From NCBI GenBank assembly GCA_947166335.1, contig CAMVDS010000027.1:1-10958 (forward strand): DNA of 10,958 nt, written 5' to 3'. The notes under the pieces are model-generated. The model saw only the letters and a program-made list of their open reading frames with translations, was not told the DNA's origin and ran no database searches. The translations under genes and the position numbers were made by a program. Every line of letters begins with the position of its first letter. Position 1 is the first letter of the stretch. The stretch comes from an uncultured Mollicutes bacterium (GTDB taxonomy: Bacteria; Bacillota_I; Bacilli_A; Acholeplasmatales; JAEDCM01). Below, one piece after another: positions 1 through 6,800 of this stretch.

Positions 1-1538
1 ACTTTTAGTGACATAAATGAGTTAATATATTTGTCTAAATAAACTAAACCATTATCTGATTTTGGCATTGTTTCTCCTTCAAACTTATCTTTGGATCTTC
101 CACTAACAAAGCCATATTTCTCAAATACACTAAATGGTGCATCCACACTTAAAACATTGACATTCATAATACCACTTTGTTTAATTATATGATGTGAATA
201 ATTCTCTTTATTTATAGCTACAGCTATTCTGTTTGGATTATTTGTAACTTGGCTAACTGTATTACAAATGAAGCCGTTATCTTTCTTTGAATCATTAGAA
301 GTAATTACATATAACCCATAACCAATTTTGAATAATGCAGACAAATCATGTTTATTAGCTAAATCATCGTTTTTAGCAATATAATCTTTGCATAATTCAT
401 TAGCCATTAAATCAATAGTTTCTTTATTTTCTTTTGTTAAACTTGATTTAATAGTTAAGCTGTTTTCTAAATAAGTAATGTTCTTGCATTTTTCTAACTT
501 AGATAATATAACTTTTTTAGCCATAGGAGCCCATGAACCATTTTCTATAATACCTATAGTTCTATTTTGATAATTTCTTTCAACTAAATGATTAATAAAT
601 TCATTCATGAATGGGAATATTTCTGCATTATATGTTGTTGTTGCAAGAACAATCTTACCATATCTAAATGCATCTTCTACATTCTCTGCCATATCACTTC
701 TTGCTAAATCAGATATAGCAACTTTAGGGCATCCTTTTTCTTTTAATTTTTCGGCTAATAATTCAGCAGCTTTTTTAGTGTTTCCATATACTGAAGTGTA
801 TGCAATAAATACTCCATCAGTTTCTACTCCATAACTACTCCATATGTCATAAAGGTTAATATAATGAGATAAATTTTCTTTTAAAATTGGGCCATGCAAT
901 GGACAAATAACCTCTATATCTAGCGTTTTTGCAATCTTTAGAAGATTTTGAACTTGTGCTCCGTATTTTCCTACAATTCCAAAATAATAACGTCTAGCTT
1001 CGCAGTCCCATTCTTCATCAACATCTAATGCACCAAACTTACCAAAGCCATCTGCAGAAAATAATGTTTTAGCGTAAATATCATAAGTTACCATTACCTC
1101 TGGCCAATGTACCATTGGTGCAAAAACAAATGTTAATTCATGAGTTCCAAGATTTAATGTATCATTATTTTTAACTACTAATCTTTTCTTTGCAATATCA
1201 CTTCCAAAGAAGTTTTGCATCATATTAAATGTTTTATCGTTTCCTACTACTGTTGTATTAGGATAAGCATCTAGAAAATGTTTAATATTTGCTGAATGAT
1301 CTGGTTCCATATGTTGAACAATAAGATAATCTGGTTTTTTACCATTTAATGTATTAGCAATATTATCTAACCATTCATGAGTAAAATTCTTATCTACAGT
1401 ATCCATGATAGCTATTTTCTTATCCATAATAATATATGAATTATAAGCCATTCCATTTTCTACCATGTATTGTCCTTCAAACAAATCTATATTATGATCA
1501 TTAACACCAACATAAAAAATATTATTTCTTATTTCCAT
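1..1538 (-). CDS. Flavodiiron protein (FprA family) with C-terminal flavin reductase domain, partial
   Basis: This is a cytoplasmic O2 (and/or NO) reductase of anaerobes that reduces O2 to water at a non-haem diiron site using electrons passed through FMN. I translated 512 residues from the ATG at 1536-1538; the reading frame is open to the left edge, so the C-terminus is missing. Domains in order: a metallo-beta-lactamase-like diiron domain (about 1-240) with the ligand set H76-x-E78-x-D80-H81, H144, D163 and H215; a flavodoxin domain (about 243-385) with the FMN phosphate loop TSVYGNT at 248-254; then from about 400 a flavin-reductase-like split-barrel domain resembling that of high-molecular-weight rubredoxin (FKIGYGLYVIT, FICNTVSQVT, NYSH). 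All diiron ligands expected of the family are present, so it should be active. It starts 2 bases after the desulfoferrodoxin stop, which implies one operon with coupled translation. A further rubredoxin module could follow off the window. The family call is firm; the O2 versus NO preference cannot be read from sequence. Confidence 0.93.
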   Translation of the reverse strand, partial: MEIRNNIFYVGVNDHNIDLFEGQYMVENGMAYNSYIIMDKKIAIMDTVDKNFTHEWLDNIANTLNGKKPDYLIVQHMEPDHSANIKHFLDAYPNTTVVGNDKTFNMMQNFFGSDIAKKRLVVKNNDTLNLGTHELTFVFAPMVHWPEVMVTYDIYAKTLFSADGFGKFGALDVDEEWDCEARRYYFGIVGKYGAQVQNLLKIAKTLDIEVICPLHGPILKENLSHYINLYDIWSSYGVETDGVFIAYTSVYGNTKKAAELLAEKLKEKGCPKVAISDLARSDMAENVEDAFRYGKIVLATTTYNAEIFPFMNEFINHLVERNYQNRTIGIIENGSWAPMAKKVILSKLEKCKNITYLENSLTIKSSLTKENKETIDLMANELCKDYIAKNDDLANKHDLSALFKIGYGLYVITSNDSKKDNGFICNTVSQVTNNPNRIAVAINKENYSHHIIKQSGIMNVNVLSVDAPFSVFEKYGFVSGRSKDKFEGETMPKSDNGLVYLDKYINSFMSLK

Positions 1539-1540
1539 AA

Positions 1541-1915
1541 TTATGCCATCCATAGACCATGTAAGTTACAATATGCATATGCATGAATAACTTTTTCGTC
1601 TTTTCTTAATATAAATTTACATTCAGGTTTATCATTTGCTTTGAAATTATATTTATAGCTTCCTTTATCAGTTAGTAAAATAATCCATTCAATTAAATGA
1701 GCTTCAGTCATAGGATGTTCAACACTTCCTACACATACTCTAACGATATTATCATTAACTTCTATCATTGGTACATGCTTTTCTTTTGCTGCATCAGTTG
1801 TATTTGGAGTTAATTTTTCCATCTTACTTCCGCAACATACTACAGGTACTCCTGAGTCTACTACCTTCTTAATTATTTGTCCGCAGTGATTACACTTATA
1901 AAATTCTAATTCCAT
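1541..1915 (-). CDS. dfx: Desulfoferrodoxin (2Fe superoxide reductase)
   Basis: This enzyme reduces superoxide to hydrogen peroxide without releasing O2, using electrons usually supplied by rubredoxin, in the cytoplasm of anaerobes. At 124 aa it has the usual 2Fe-SOR length. The N-terminal desulforedoxin domain carries the FeCys4 centre ligands C8, C11, C27 and C28. The catalytic domain has the Fe(His4Cys) ligands H47, H67, H73, C116 and H119, plus the catalytic Glu-Lys pair E45-K46 just before H47. All key residues are intact. The ATG is preceded by a perfect AGGAGG at 1924-1929, 8 bases upstream. The gene heads an operon with the flavodiiron protein 2 bases downstream; superoxide removal here and O2 removal there are complementary. 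The promoter upstream overlaps a PerR-box-like palindrome, which suggests peroxide/oxygen-responsive control. Confidence 0.97.
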   Translation of the reverse strand: MELEFYKCNHCGQIIKKVVDSGVPVVCCGSKMEKLTPNTTDAAKEKHVPMIEVNDNIVRVCVGSVEHPMTEAHLIEWIILLTDKGSYKYNFKANDKPECKFILRKDEKVIHAYAYCNLHGLWMA

Positions 1916-1923
1916 ATTTAATT

Positions 1924-1929
1924 CCTCCT
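1924..1929 (-). promoter_or_regulatory. Ribosome binding site of dfx (AGGAGG)
   Basis: A perfect anti-16S AGGAGG on the minus strand, 8 bases upstream of the dfx ATG. It fixes the start of the 124-aa protein. Confidence 0.85.
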
Positions 1930-1940
1930 GTCGTAATATG

Positions 1941-1955
1941 TTATAATAATTATAT
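1941..1955. promoter_or_regulatory. Putative PerR operator
   Basis: The 15-base sequence TTATAATAATTATAT matches the PerR box TTATAATNATTATAA at 13 of the 14 fixed positions. It overlaps the -10 element (1949-1954) of the dfx-flavodiiron promoter, a position where a bound repressor would block transcription. Established knowledge: clostridial PerR represses desulfoferrodoxin, flavodiiron and rubrerythrin genes. Caveat: the motif is all A/T in a very AT-rich spacer, so chance is not negligible, and no perR gene is in the window. Confidence 0.55.
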
Positions 1956-1977
1956 TATTAAAAACAAAAATATTCAA
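1949..1977 (-). promoter_or_regulatory. Promoter of the dfx-flavodiiron operon
   Basis: On the minus strand, TTGAAT (1972-1977) and a perfect TATAAT (1949-1954) are separated by 17 bases. This is a good sigma-A-type promoter pointing into dfx. The -10 lies inside the PerR-like palindrome. Confidence 0.65.
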
Positions 1978-2002
1978 TTATATAAACAAAAAATGATATA
2001 AT
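1973..2002 (+). promoter_or_regulatory. Extended -10 promoter of the yidD-mnmM fusion gene
   Basis: TGATATAAT (1994-2002) is a perfect TATAAT with an upstream TGn extension. A weak -35, TTCAAT at 1973-1978, lies 18 bases upstream and almost coincides with the -35 of the divergent dfx promoter. A GAGG ribosome site at 2009-2012 lies 8 bases before the ATG at 2021. Confidence 0.6.
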
Positions 2003-2020
2003 ATTTTTGAGGTAAGAATT

Positions 2021-2752
2021 ATGAGAAATAAGCACATCGTTAAATTGATAGAAACCTATCAAAAAAATAGAACAGATGAAATGCATTATAGATGTAGGCA
2101 TAGACCTACATGTAGTGAATATGCAAAGCAAGCATACCAAAGGTATAATTTTTTCTATGCCTCATTTTTAACTACAAAACGCTTAATGAAATGTAATAGA
2201 TTGTTTAAGCCATCTTATGATCCAGTGCCTATTAAATATTCTAAAATAGTAAAAGACGCTAGAAAAACAATAAAGAATTTTAAAAATAAAAATGTCGCAA
2301 TTGATGCTACTTGCGGTAATGGTCATGATACAATCTTTTTGTCTAAACATTTTAAGACAGTTCATTCTTTTGATATACAAGAATTAGCAATTAAGCGTAC
2401 TAAACAAAAACTATATTATATAGATAATGTTAACTTATATGTAGATGATTTTAATAATATAATAAATTATGATATTAAACCAGATTTAATTATCTTCAAT
2501 TTAGGATTCTTACCAGGTTCTAATAGAAAAATCAAGACACAAGATTATACACCGGAAAAAGCTATAAGAAATTGTTATAACATGTTAAATGATAATGGAA
2601 TAATTATCATATGTTCTTACAGAGCACACGATGGTGGAATGGATGAATATAATAGAATAATTGATGAAATTAAAGATTTAAATTATAGCGTAAAAGAAAA
2701 ATATAAGAATAATGAAGCTTTAATAACAATAAAAAAAGAATCGCTTAAATAA
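2021..2752 (+). CDS. yidD-mnmM: YidD-like domain fused to MnmM/YtqB-like tRNA methyltransferase
   Basis: A single uninterrupted 243-aa ORF carries two modules that are normally separate proteins. Residues 1-70 look like YidD, the small factor that aids YidC-dependent membrane protein insertion: an N-terminal amphipathic helix (IVKLIETYQK), then YRCRHRPTCSEYA (23-35), KRLMKCN (53-59) and YDPVP (66-70), with the three conserved cysteines C25, C31 and C58. Residues about 72-243 look like MnmM (B. subtilis YtqB), a class I SAM methyltransferase that converts nm5(s2)U to mnm5(s2)U at tRNA position 34. Its motifs are DATCGNGHDT (95-104), FDIQ (117-120), FNLGFLPG (159-166) and SYRAHDGG (199-206). 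A stand-alone MnmM is about 190 aa, so this module is close to full length. The start is supported by a GAGG site 8 bases upstream. The last codons form part of the terminator. Each domain call is good; whether both activities are retained is unknown. Confidence 0.9.
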   Translation: MRNKHIVKLIETYQKNRTDEMHYRCRHRPTCSEYAKQAYQRYNFFYASFLTTKRLMKCNRLFKPSYDPVPIKYSKIVKDARKTIKNFKNKNVAIDATCGNGHDTIFLSKHFKTVHSFDIQELAIKRTKQKLYYIDNVNLYVDDFNNIINYDIKPDLIIFNLGFLPGSNRKIKTQDYTPEKAIRNCYNMLNDNGIIIICSYRAHDGGMDEYNRIIDEIKDLNYSVKEKYKNNEALITIKKESLK

Positions 2753-2764
2753 GCGATTTCTTTT
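2739..2764. terminator. Bidirectional intrinsic terminator
   Basis: An 8-bp perfect stem, AATCGCTT (2739-2746) with AAGCGATT (2751-2758) and a 4-base loop, is followed by TTCTTTTTCTT on the plus strand. It is preceded by a run of A (2731-2737) that gives a U-run on the minus strand. It sits between the convergent yidD-mnmM and lipoprotein genes and overlaps the last codons of the former. Confidence 0.85.
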
Positions 2765-2766
2765 TC

Positions 2767-4740
2767 TTATACAAATAAATATATAATAGGTCTAACTCCA
2801 AATACAGAATCATTAGGAGAGCCAACTAAAAAGCCATTGTACATAACTGTAGATGTATCATATGTGTTATTACTTCTAGGTGATCTAGTTAACCAACTAC
2901 TACAATTATTGCTATAAACATATAAGCCCATTGCTTTTGCATAATCAGATGAGTAAGCCATTCTATTGCTATCAGAAGAATAATATGTACTAACATCTTG
3001 ATAAGATAATAGACTTACTTTATCAAATGTATCATTACATGCATATTCTGATTCGTTTATTGTTGTTTCTTTACTATTATTAATTAATATTTCTGAAACA
3101 ATATTTTCATCTAATCCATAGAATGCTACCTTATAGAATTCATCGTTTAACCATTTTCTAATATATGATAATTCATAATTATTAGCATATCCAGTTCCAC
3201 CATTATGCTCAAACTCTTCTCCATCGTGACTTTCGCCTGGTAAGAAGCATTGATTATCTAATAATAAATCTGAAACTAATAATAGTTTTCCCTCATTATC
3301 ATTTAATACATTCCATTTTATTGAATCATATTTGAACCAATAAATAGAATTAGTTATATAATTATTTTGAATTGTTTTAGATGTAGTAGAATAATCGCTA
3401 AAATATACTGCCCTATAATCATAGAAGCCGTTTTCATCAGCATCTAAATCTAAATACCACATATTACATTGTCCGTTATAATTACATTTACTCCAATCAT
3501 AATAAACAAATATTTTAGTTTCATCAATAACTATATAATTACTATCGATAAGATACTTTTCACCATCTATTATTTCATAATAATTTCCAGTTTCATATAC
3601 ATAATCTATATCATCAATTACAATAATCTTTGGAATTGAAATAGAACCGTTAAGGCCTTCAATAAGTGATTCATTTGTTACTAAAGATTGTGGGTAAGTA
3701 CCAAATAAGTATGTGCTATTATTTACTTTAGTATAAGGAGTATCAACTAATCCAATAATTTTTATTTCTACATCTTCATTTGGCATTACAAATGAATAAG
3801 ATAATCCAACTATAATATGTCCATTTATAGACATTTTTGCGACTTTTCCATTTGGTATATTAGAAAGTGTTAGTTTTAATTTACTACCATAAGAATAATC
3901 ATTACCATCAGTTATTCCCTCATAACTAATACTTGATACATCTGATGATATATTAACTTTATGTTCTGCTAACTTCCATTTAGCAACAAGAATATAATCT
4001 TTATCTACTGTAAATGTATATTTTGGATTATTAGATAATAGACTATCATTACCTTTATAATACCATCCATCAAATACATAGCCTGGATTTGTAGTTGCTT
4101 CTATAGTAACGCTTGTTCCGCTTTGATATATGTCCTCACCAGTAATACTTCCAGCTTCATCAATGTTTTTACTTAAATCTACTCTATGTGAGACTGGAGC
4201 ACCACCCCAAATAGCATCTAGTTTAATATCTTGCATTAGACTACAATCAATTGATGTAACTCTTGATCCATTATAATTCCATCCGCTAAAAGTAAGACCA
4301 GTTCTAGATACGGCATCTTGTAAAGGAATTGTCCCATCTTCTACTGTATAATATTCGGGATTTGGATTATCTGCAGCAGACGCATTTCCATAAGTGATAT
4401 TATATCTAATAGGTTTTTTTTCAAATTGTGCAGTATATGTTACATCTTCTTTAACGTAATCAATTGGTTTATCCCATCCAACAAAATCATAATAATAGCC
4501 TTCTTCTGCACATGGCTTAGAAGGATTTTCTCCAACATAATATGGATAAGAATCTTTTTCTAACCCGTTATATCTCTTTAAAAGCGTACCATCATAATTT
4601 ACAAACTCAATAATATACTTTCTTTCTTCTGTAGTTATTGTTGTATCATCTGTAGTAGTCGCTTTTGTAGTTGTATTATTACATCCAAACAACAAGAATA
4701 TAAAAGGTATTATCATTAATAACTTGCTTATTCTTTTCAT
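2767..4740 (-). CDS. Surface lipoprotein with InlB-B/Flg_new-like repeats and DUF6273-like C-terminus
   Basis: A predicted exported lipoprotein of 657 aa with no assignable enzymatic role. Residues 1-20 are a lipoprotein signal peptide: MKR, a hydrophobic stretch LLMIIPFIFLLFGC, and the lipobox LFGC with C20. A Thr/Asp-rich linker (22-40) follows. About four beta-rich repeats come next, at roughly 41-106, 111-179, 185-256 and 259-330. They carry the F-x-GW signature of the Listeria-Bacteroides repeat (FVGW, FSGW, FDGW, each followed by a strand ending in AQF/AIW/AKW); the fourth lacks the GW and is more diverged. From about 335 the sequence resembles DUF6273: FGTYPQS (346-352), IKWNVL, LLLVSDLLLD, YIRKWLNDEF, VSLLSYQD, SWLTRSPR and FGVRPIIYL at the extreme C-terminus. 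An acidic D-x-D-x-N-G-x-x-D stretch at 433-441 might bind a metal. I chose the ATG at 4738-4740 rather than the in-frame ATG at 4770 because GAGGGG lies 6 bases before it and the protein then begins directly with the signal peptide. It appears monocistronic. Confidence 0.85.
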   Translation of the reverse strand: MKRISKLLMIIPFIFLLFGCNNTTTKATTTDDTTITTEERKYIIEFVNYDGTLLKRYNGLEKDSYPYYVGENPSKPCAEEGYYYDFVGWDKPIDYVKEDVTYTAQFEKKPIRYNITYGNASAADNPNPEYYTVEDGTIPLQDAVSRTGLTFSGWNYNGSRVTSIDCSLMQDIKLDAIWGGAPVSHRVDLSKNIDEAGSITGEDIYQSGTSVTIEATTNPGYVFDGWYYKGNDSLLSNNPKYTFTVDKDYILVAKWKLAEHKVNISSDVSSISYEGITDGNDYSYGSKLKLTLSNIPNGKVAKMSINGHIIVGLSYSFVMPNEDVEIKIIGLVDTPYTKVNNSTYLFGTYPQSLVTNESLIEGLNGSISIPKIIVIDDIDYVYETGNYYEIIDGEKYLIDSNYIVIDETKIFVYYDWSKCNYNGQCNMWYLDLDADENGFYDYRAVYFSDYSTTSKTIQNNYITNSIYWFKYDSIKWNVLNDNEGKLLLVSDLLLDNQCFLPGESHDGEEFEHNGGTGYANNYELSYIRKWLNDEFYKVAFYGLDENIVSEILINNSKETTINESEYACNDTFDKVSLLSYQDVSTYYSSDSNRMAYSSDYAKAMGLYVYSNNCSSWLTRSPRSNNTYDTSTVMYNGFLVGSPNDSVFGVRPIIYLFV

Positions 4741-4746
4741 ATTTTT

Positions 4747-4752
4747 CCCCTC
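4747..4752 (-). promoter_or_regulatory. Ribosome binding site deciding the lipoprotein start
   Basis: GAGGGG on the minus strand, 6 bases upstream of the ATG at 4738-4740. It lies downstream of the alternative in-frame ATG at 4770, so the shorter protein beginning MKRISK is favoured. Confidence 0.75.
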
Positions 4753-4774
4753 TTTTTTAATAAAATACATATAT

Positions 4775-4812
4775 ATTATAATAAATTATAATAAAAAAAG
4801 GAAGAATCACAA
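4775..4812 (-). promoter_or_regulatory. Promoter region of the lipoprotein gene with duplicated -10
   Basis: The 10-base unit ATTATAATAA occurs twice in tandem (4775-4784 and 4785-4794), which gives two perfect TATAAT hexamers on the minus strand (4775-4780 and 4785-4790). TTGTGA (4807-4812) lies 16 bases upstream of the second hexamer and could be its -35. That -35 lies in the loop of the upstream operon's terminator, so termination and new initiation are packed into about 50 bases. Confidence 0.45.
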
Positions 4813-4827
4813 GTTATTCTTCCTTTT
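4792..4827 (-). terminator. Intrinsic terminator of the gltX-proS-membrane protein operon
   Basis: On the minus strand a 12-bp stem (4816-4827 with 4796-4807, core GGAAGAAT/ATTCTTCC) and an 8-base loop lead into a run of T. The stop codon of the small membrane protein lies at the loop. Confidence 0.85.
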
Positions 4828-5097
4828 AATCTCTTCAATTTCTTCTTCTAGTTTCTTTATTTCTGGATTATCACCATAAGTTACTTCTAAAGTATCTTTT
4901 GGTTCCCATTTTTTAATAAGTATAGCATCACCAACACCTATTAATACTGAGATTATAATTAATATTACACCAAATACTACAGTATAAATATCAAAATTAT
5001 AGATAACCATAAATAAGCCAAAGCCAAATAAGAATAAAGCAAATATGGTAACTAAAACTATTAGAGCTATTTTAACTCTTTTCCTTTTTTTATCCAT
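4807..5097 (-). CDS. Small two-TM membrane protein of unknown function
   Basis: I do not recognise a family for this 96-aa protein. It has a basic N-terminus (MDKKRKRVK) and two hydrophobic helices, about 9-32 and 37-60. A hydrophilic tail follows, ending in a highly charged, probably coiled-coil segment (about 78-94, rich in E and K). The basic N-terminus followed by two helices predicts both ends on the cytoplasmic side. Its ATG overlaps the proS stop codon by one base (TAATG), and there is no close Shine-Dalgarno (GAGG is 16 bases away), so translation probably depends on coupling to proS. It is the last gene of the operon, directly before a strong terminator. The position suggests steady co-expression with the synthetases but does not show a related function. 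The arrangement and length make it a credible real gene. Confidence 0.75.
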   Translation of the reverse strand: MDKKRKRVKIALIVLVTIFALFLFGFGLFMVIYNFDIYTVVFGVILIIISVLIGVGDAILIKKWEPKDTLEVTYGDNPEIKKLEEEIEEIKRKNNL

Positions 5098-6800
5098 TAA
5101 ATGTTTTTAACTGCCTCTATTACTTTATTAATAGCATCCATATATGGTAATTCAATCTTCTCATTTGTTGATCTATCCTTTAGTTCAACAATTCCTTCAT
5201 TTGCTCTACGTCCAACAATTATAATATAAGGAATACCTATTAACTCAAAGTCCTTCATCTTAAAGCCAAGTGATGCATCTCTATCATCTAAGATAACTTC
5301 TGCTTTAGAATCATTTAAAATATCATGCATCTTATCGGCTAAATCTTTTTGTGCTTCATCAGTATATTTTGCTGGAACTATTACTACATGATATGGAGCT
5401 ACATTTAGTGGCCACTTAATACCAAATTCATCATGGTATTGTTCAATAATTGCACTCATTGTTCTAGTTACACCAATGCCATAGCATCCCATAACCATTG
5501 GTTTTGTTGCACCGTTCTTATCTAAGAAAGTACAGCCCATTGCTTCACTATATTTAGTTTGAAGTTTAAATACTTGACCAACTTCAATGCCTCTTTCAGA
5601 TTTCATTGGCTTACCACAAATAGGACATAGATCTCCTTCTTTAACTAATCTAATATCTTTAGTTTCAAAGTTAAAATCTCTACTAAAGTTAGCATTCTTA
5701 ATATGGTAATCTTTTTTATTAGCTCCAACTAATGCATTATACATTAGAGGTATTTCACTATCAATAATAACATTATCTTTATTTAGTCCAATAGGACCCA
5801 TAAATCCTTCTACTGAGCCAATTTCTTCTATTTCTTCAGGTGTAGCCATACGTAATAATTCTTCAGAAGTATTTAAAGCGTTAATAACTTTGATATCATT
5901 AACTTCTCTATCTCCTCTAACAAAACAAATAATTGTTTTATTATGTTCCATATCACGATATGCGACAGCCTTAATTGTATTTTCTTTCTTAATGTTTAAA
6001 TAGTTAGCTACTTCTTCAATAGTCTTAAAGTTAGGAGTATGAACTTCTTCTAATTTTTTAAATTCTTCTTTTTCTTGTGCGATAGGTTTGCTTTCTGCCT
6101 TTTCAGCATCAGCTGCATAACCACAGTCACAATAAATTATATCTGATTCACCTGTATTAGATAAAGCCATGAATTGATGAGATCCATTTCCACCGATTGC
6201 ACCACTATCAGCTAATACTATCTTATAGTTTAGATGGAATCTATCAAAAATCTTTTCATATGTTTTATACATTAAATCGTATGATTTATCTAATCCTTCT
6301 GTATCAACATCAAAACTATAAGCATCTTTCATAATGAATTCTCTACTTCTCATTAAACCAAAACGAGGTCTAAATTCATCCCTATATTTTGTTTGGATTT
6401 GATATGGAATAACAGGTAATTGTTTATATGATTTTACAAGGACACTTGTTAAATCAGTAAATACTTCTTCAGCTGTAGGAGCTAGACAGAAATCTCTATC
6501 ATGTCTATCTTTTATACGCATAAGTTCTGAACCATATTTATACCATCTACCACTTGCTTCCCAAAGTTCTTTTGGTTGTAGACAACTACATAATATTTCT
6601 TCTGCACCTGCTTTATCCATTTCTTCTCTAATTATATTTTCAACTTTTCTTAAAGTACGTAATCCTAGTGGTAAATAATTATAAATACCTGCACTCATCT
6701 TTTTAATCATACCACTTCTAATTAAAAGAATATGACTAGGTATTACAGCATCATTTGGTACTTCCTTTAATGTTGAAATTAACATTCTACTTGCTTTCAT
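5097..6800 (-). CDS. proS: Prolyl-tRNA synthetase, bacterial type with editing domain
   Basis: This class II synthetase charges tRNA-Pro with proline in the cytoplasm. At 567 aa it has the usual length for the bacterial form. The catalytic core carries motif 1 around 30-60, motif 2 at about 138-162 (KYRDEFRPRFGLMRSREF) and motif 3 at about 434-447 (PMVMGCYGIGVTRT). The inserted editing (INS) domain, which clears mischarged Ala-tRNA-Pro, spans about 224-405; K277 in NTIKAVAY lies where the E. coli editing lysine (K279) is expected. The anticodon-binding domain covers about 467-560 (VAPYHVVIVPA, DDRDASLGFKMKD). GGAG lies 7 bases before the ATG. The start overlaps the end of gltX by 14 bases, and the stop overlaps the next gene by one, so the three genes should be translated from one message. 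No truncation or missing motif is seen. Confidence 0.98.
   Translation of the reverse strand: MKASRMLISTLKEVPNDAVIPSHILLIRSGMIKKMSAGIYNYLPLGLRTLRKVENIIREEMDKAGAEEILCSCLQPKELWEASGRWYKYGSELMRIKDRHDRDFCLAPTAEEVFTDLTSVLVKSYKQLPVIPYQIQTKYRDEFRPRFGLMRSREFIMKDAYSFDVDTEGLDKSYDLMYKTYEKIFDRFHLNYKIVLADSGAIGGNGSHQFMALSNTGESDIIYCDCGYAADAEKAESKPIAQEKEEFKKLEEVHTPNFKTIEEVANYLNIKKENTIKAVAYRDMEHNKTIICFVRGDREVNDIKVINALNTSEELLRMATPEEIEEIGSVEGFMGPIGLNKDNVIIDSEIPLMYNALVGANKKDYHIKNANFSRDFNFETKDIRLVKEGDLCPICGKPMKSERGIEVGQVFKLQTKYSEAMGCTFLDKNGATKPMVMGCYGIGVTRTMSAIIEQYHDEFGIKWPLNVAPYHVVIVPAKYTDEAQKDLADKMHDILNDSKAEVILDDRDASLGFKMKDFELIGIPYIIIVGRRANEGIVELKDRSTNEKIELPYMDAINKVIEAVKNI

Noticed and set aside
607..834. 75-residue plus-strand open frame
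   Set aside because: It lies antisense inside the flavodiiron gene, whose intact motifs cover the same bases, and it matches no family.
1958..2380. Minus-strand open frames at 1958-2140 and 2183-2380
   Set aside because: Both are antisense to the YidD-MnmM ORF, have no ribosome site and show no protein motif; they result from low-complexity AT-rich sequence.
4741..4770. Lipoprotein start at the ATG at 4770
   Set aside because: It would put ten extra residues before the signal peptide, and the GAGGGG site lies inside that extension, 6 bases before the better ATG at 4740.
4775..4794. Second PerR-like palindrome upstream of the lipoprotein
   Set aside because: The half-sites TTATAAT and ATTATAA are present but spaced by two bases instead of one, and the sequence is better explained as a tandem 10-base repeat; the target gene has no oxidative-stress link.
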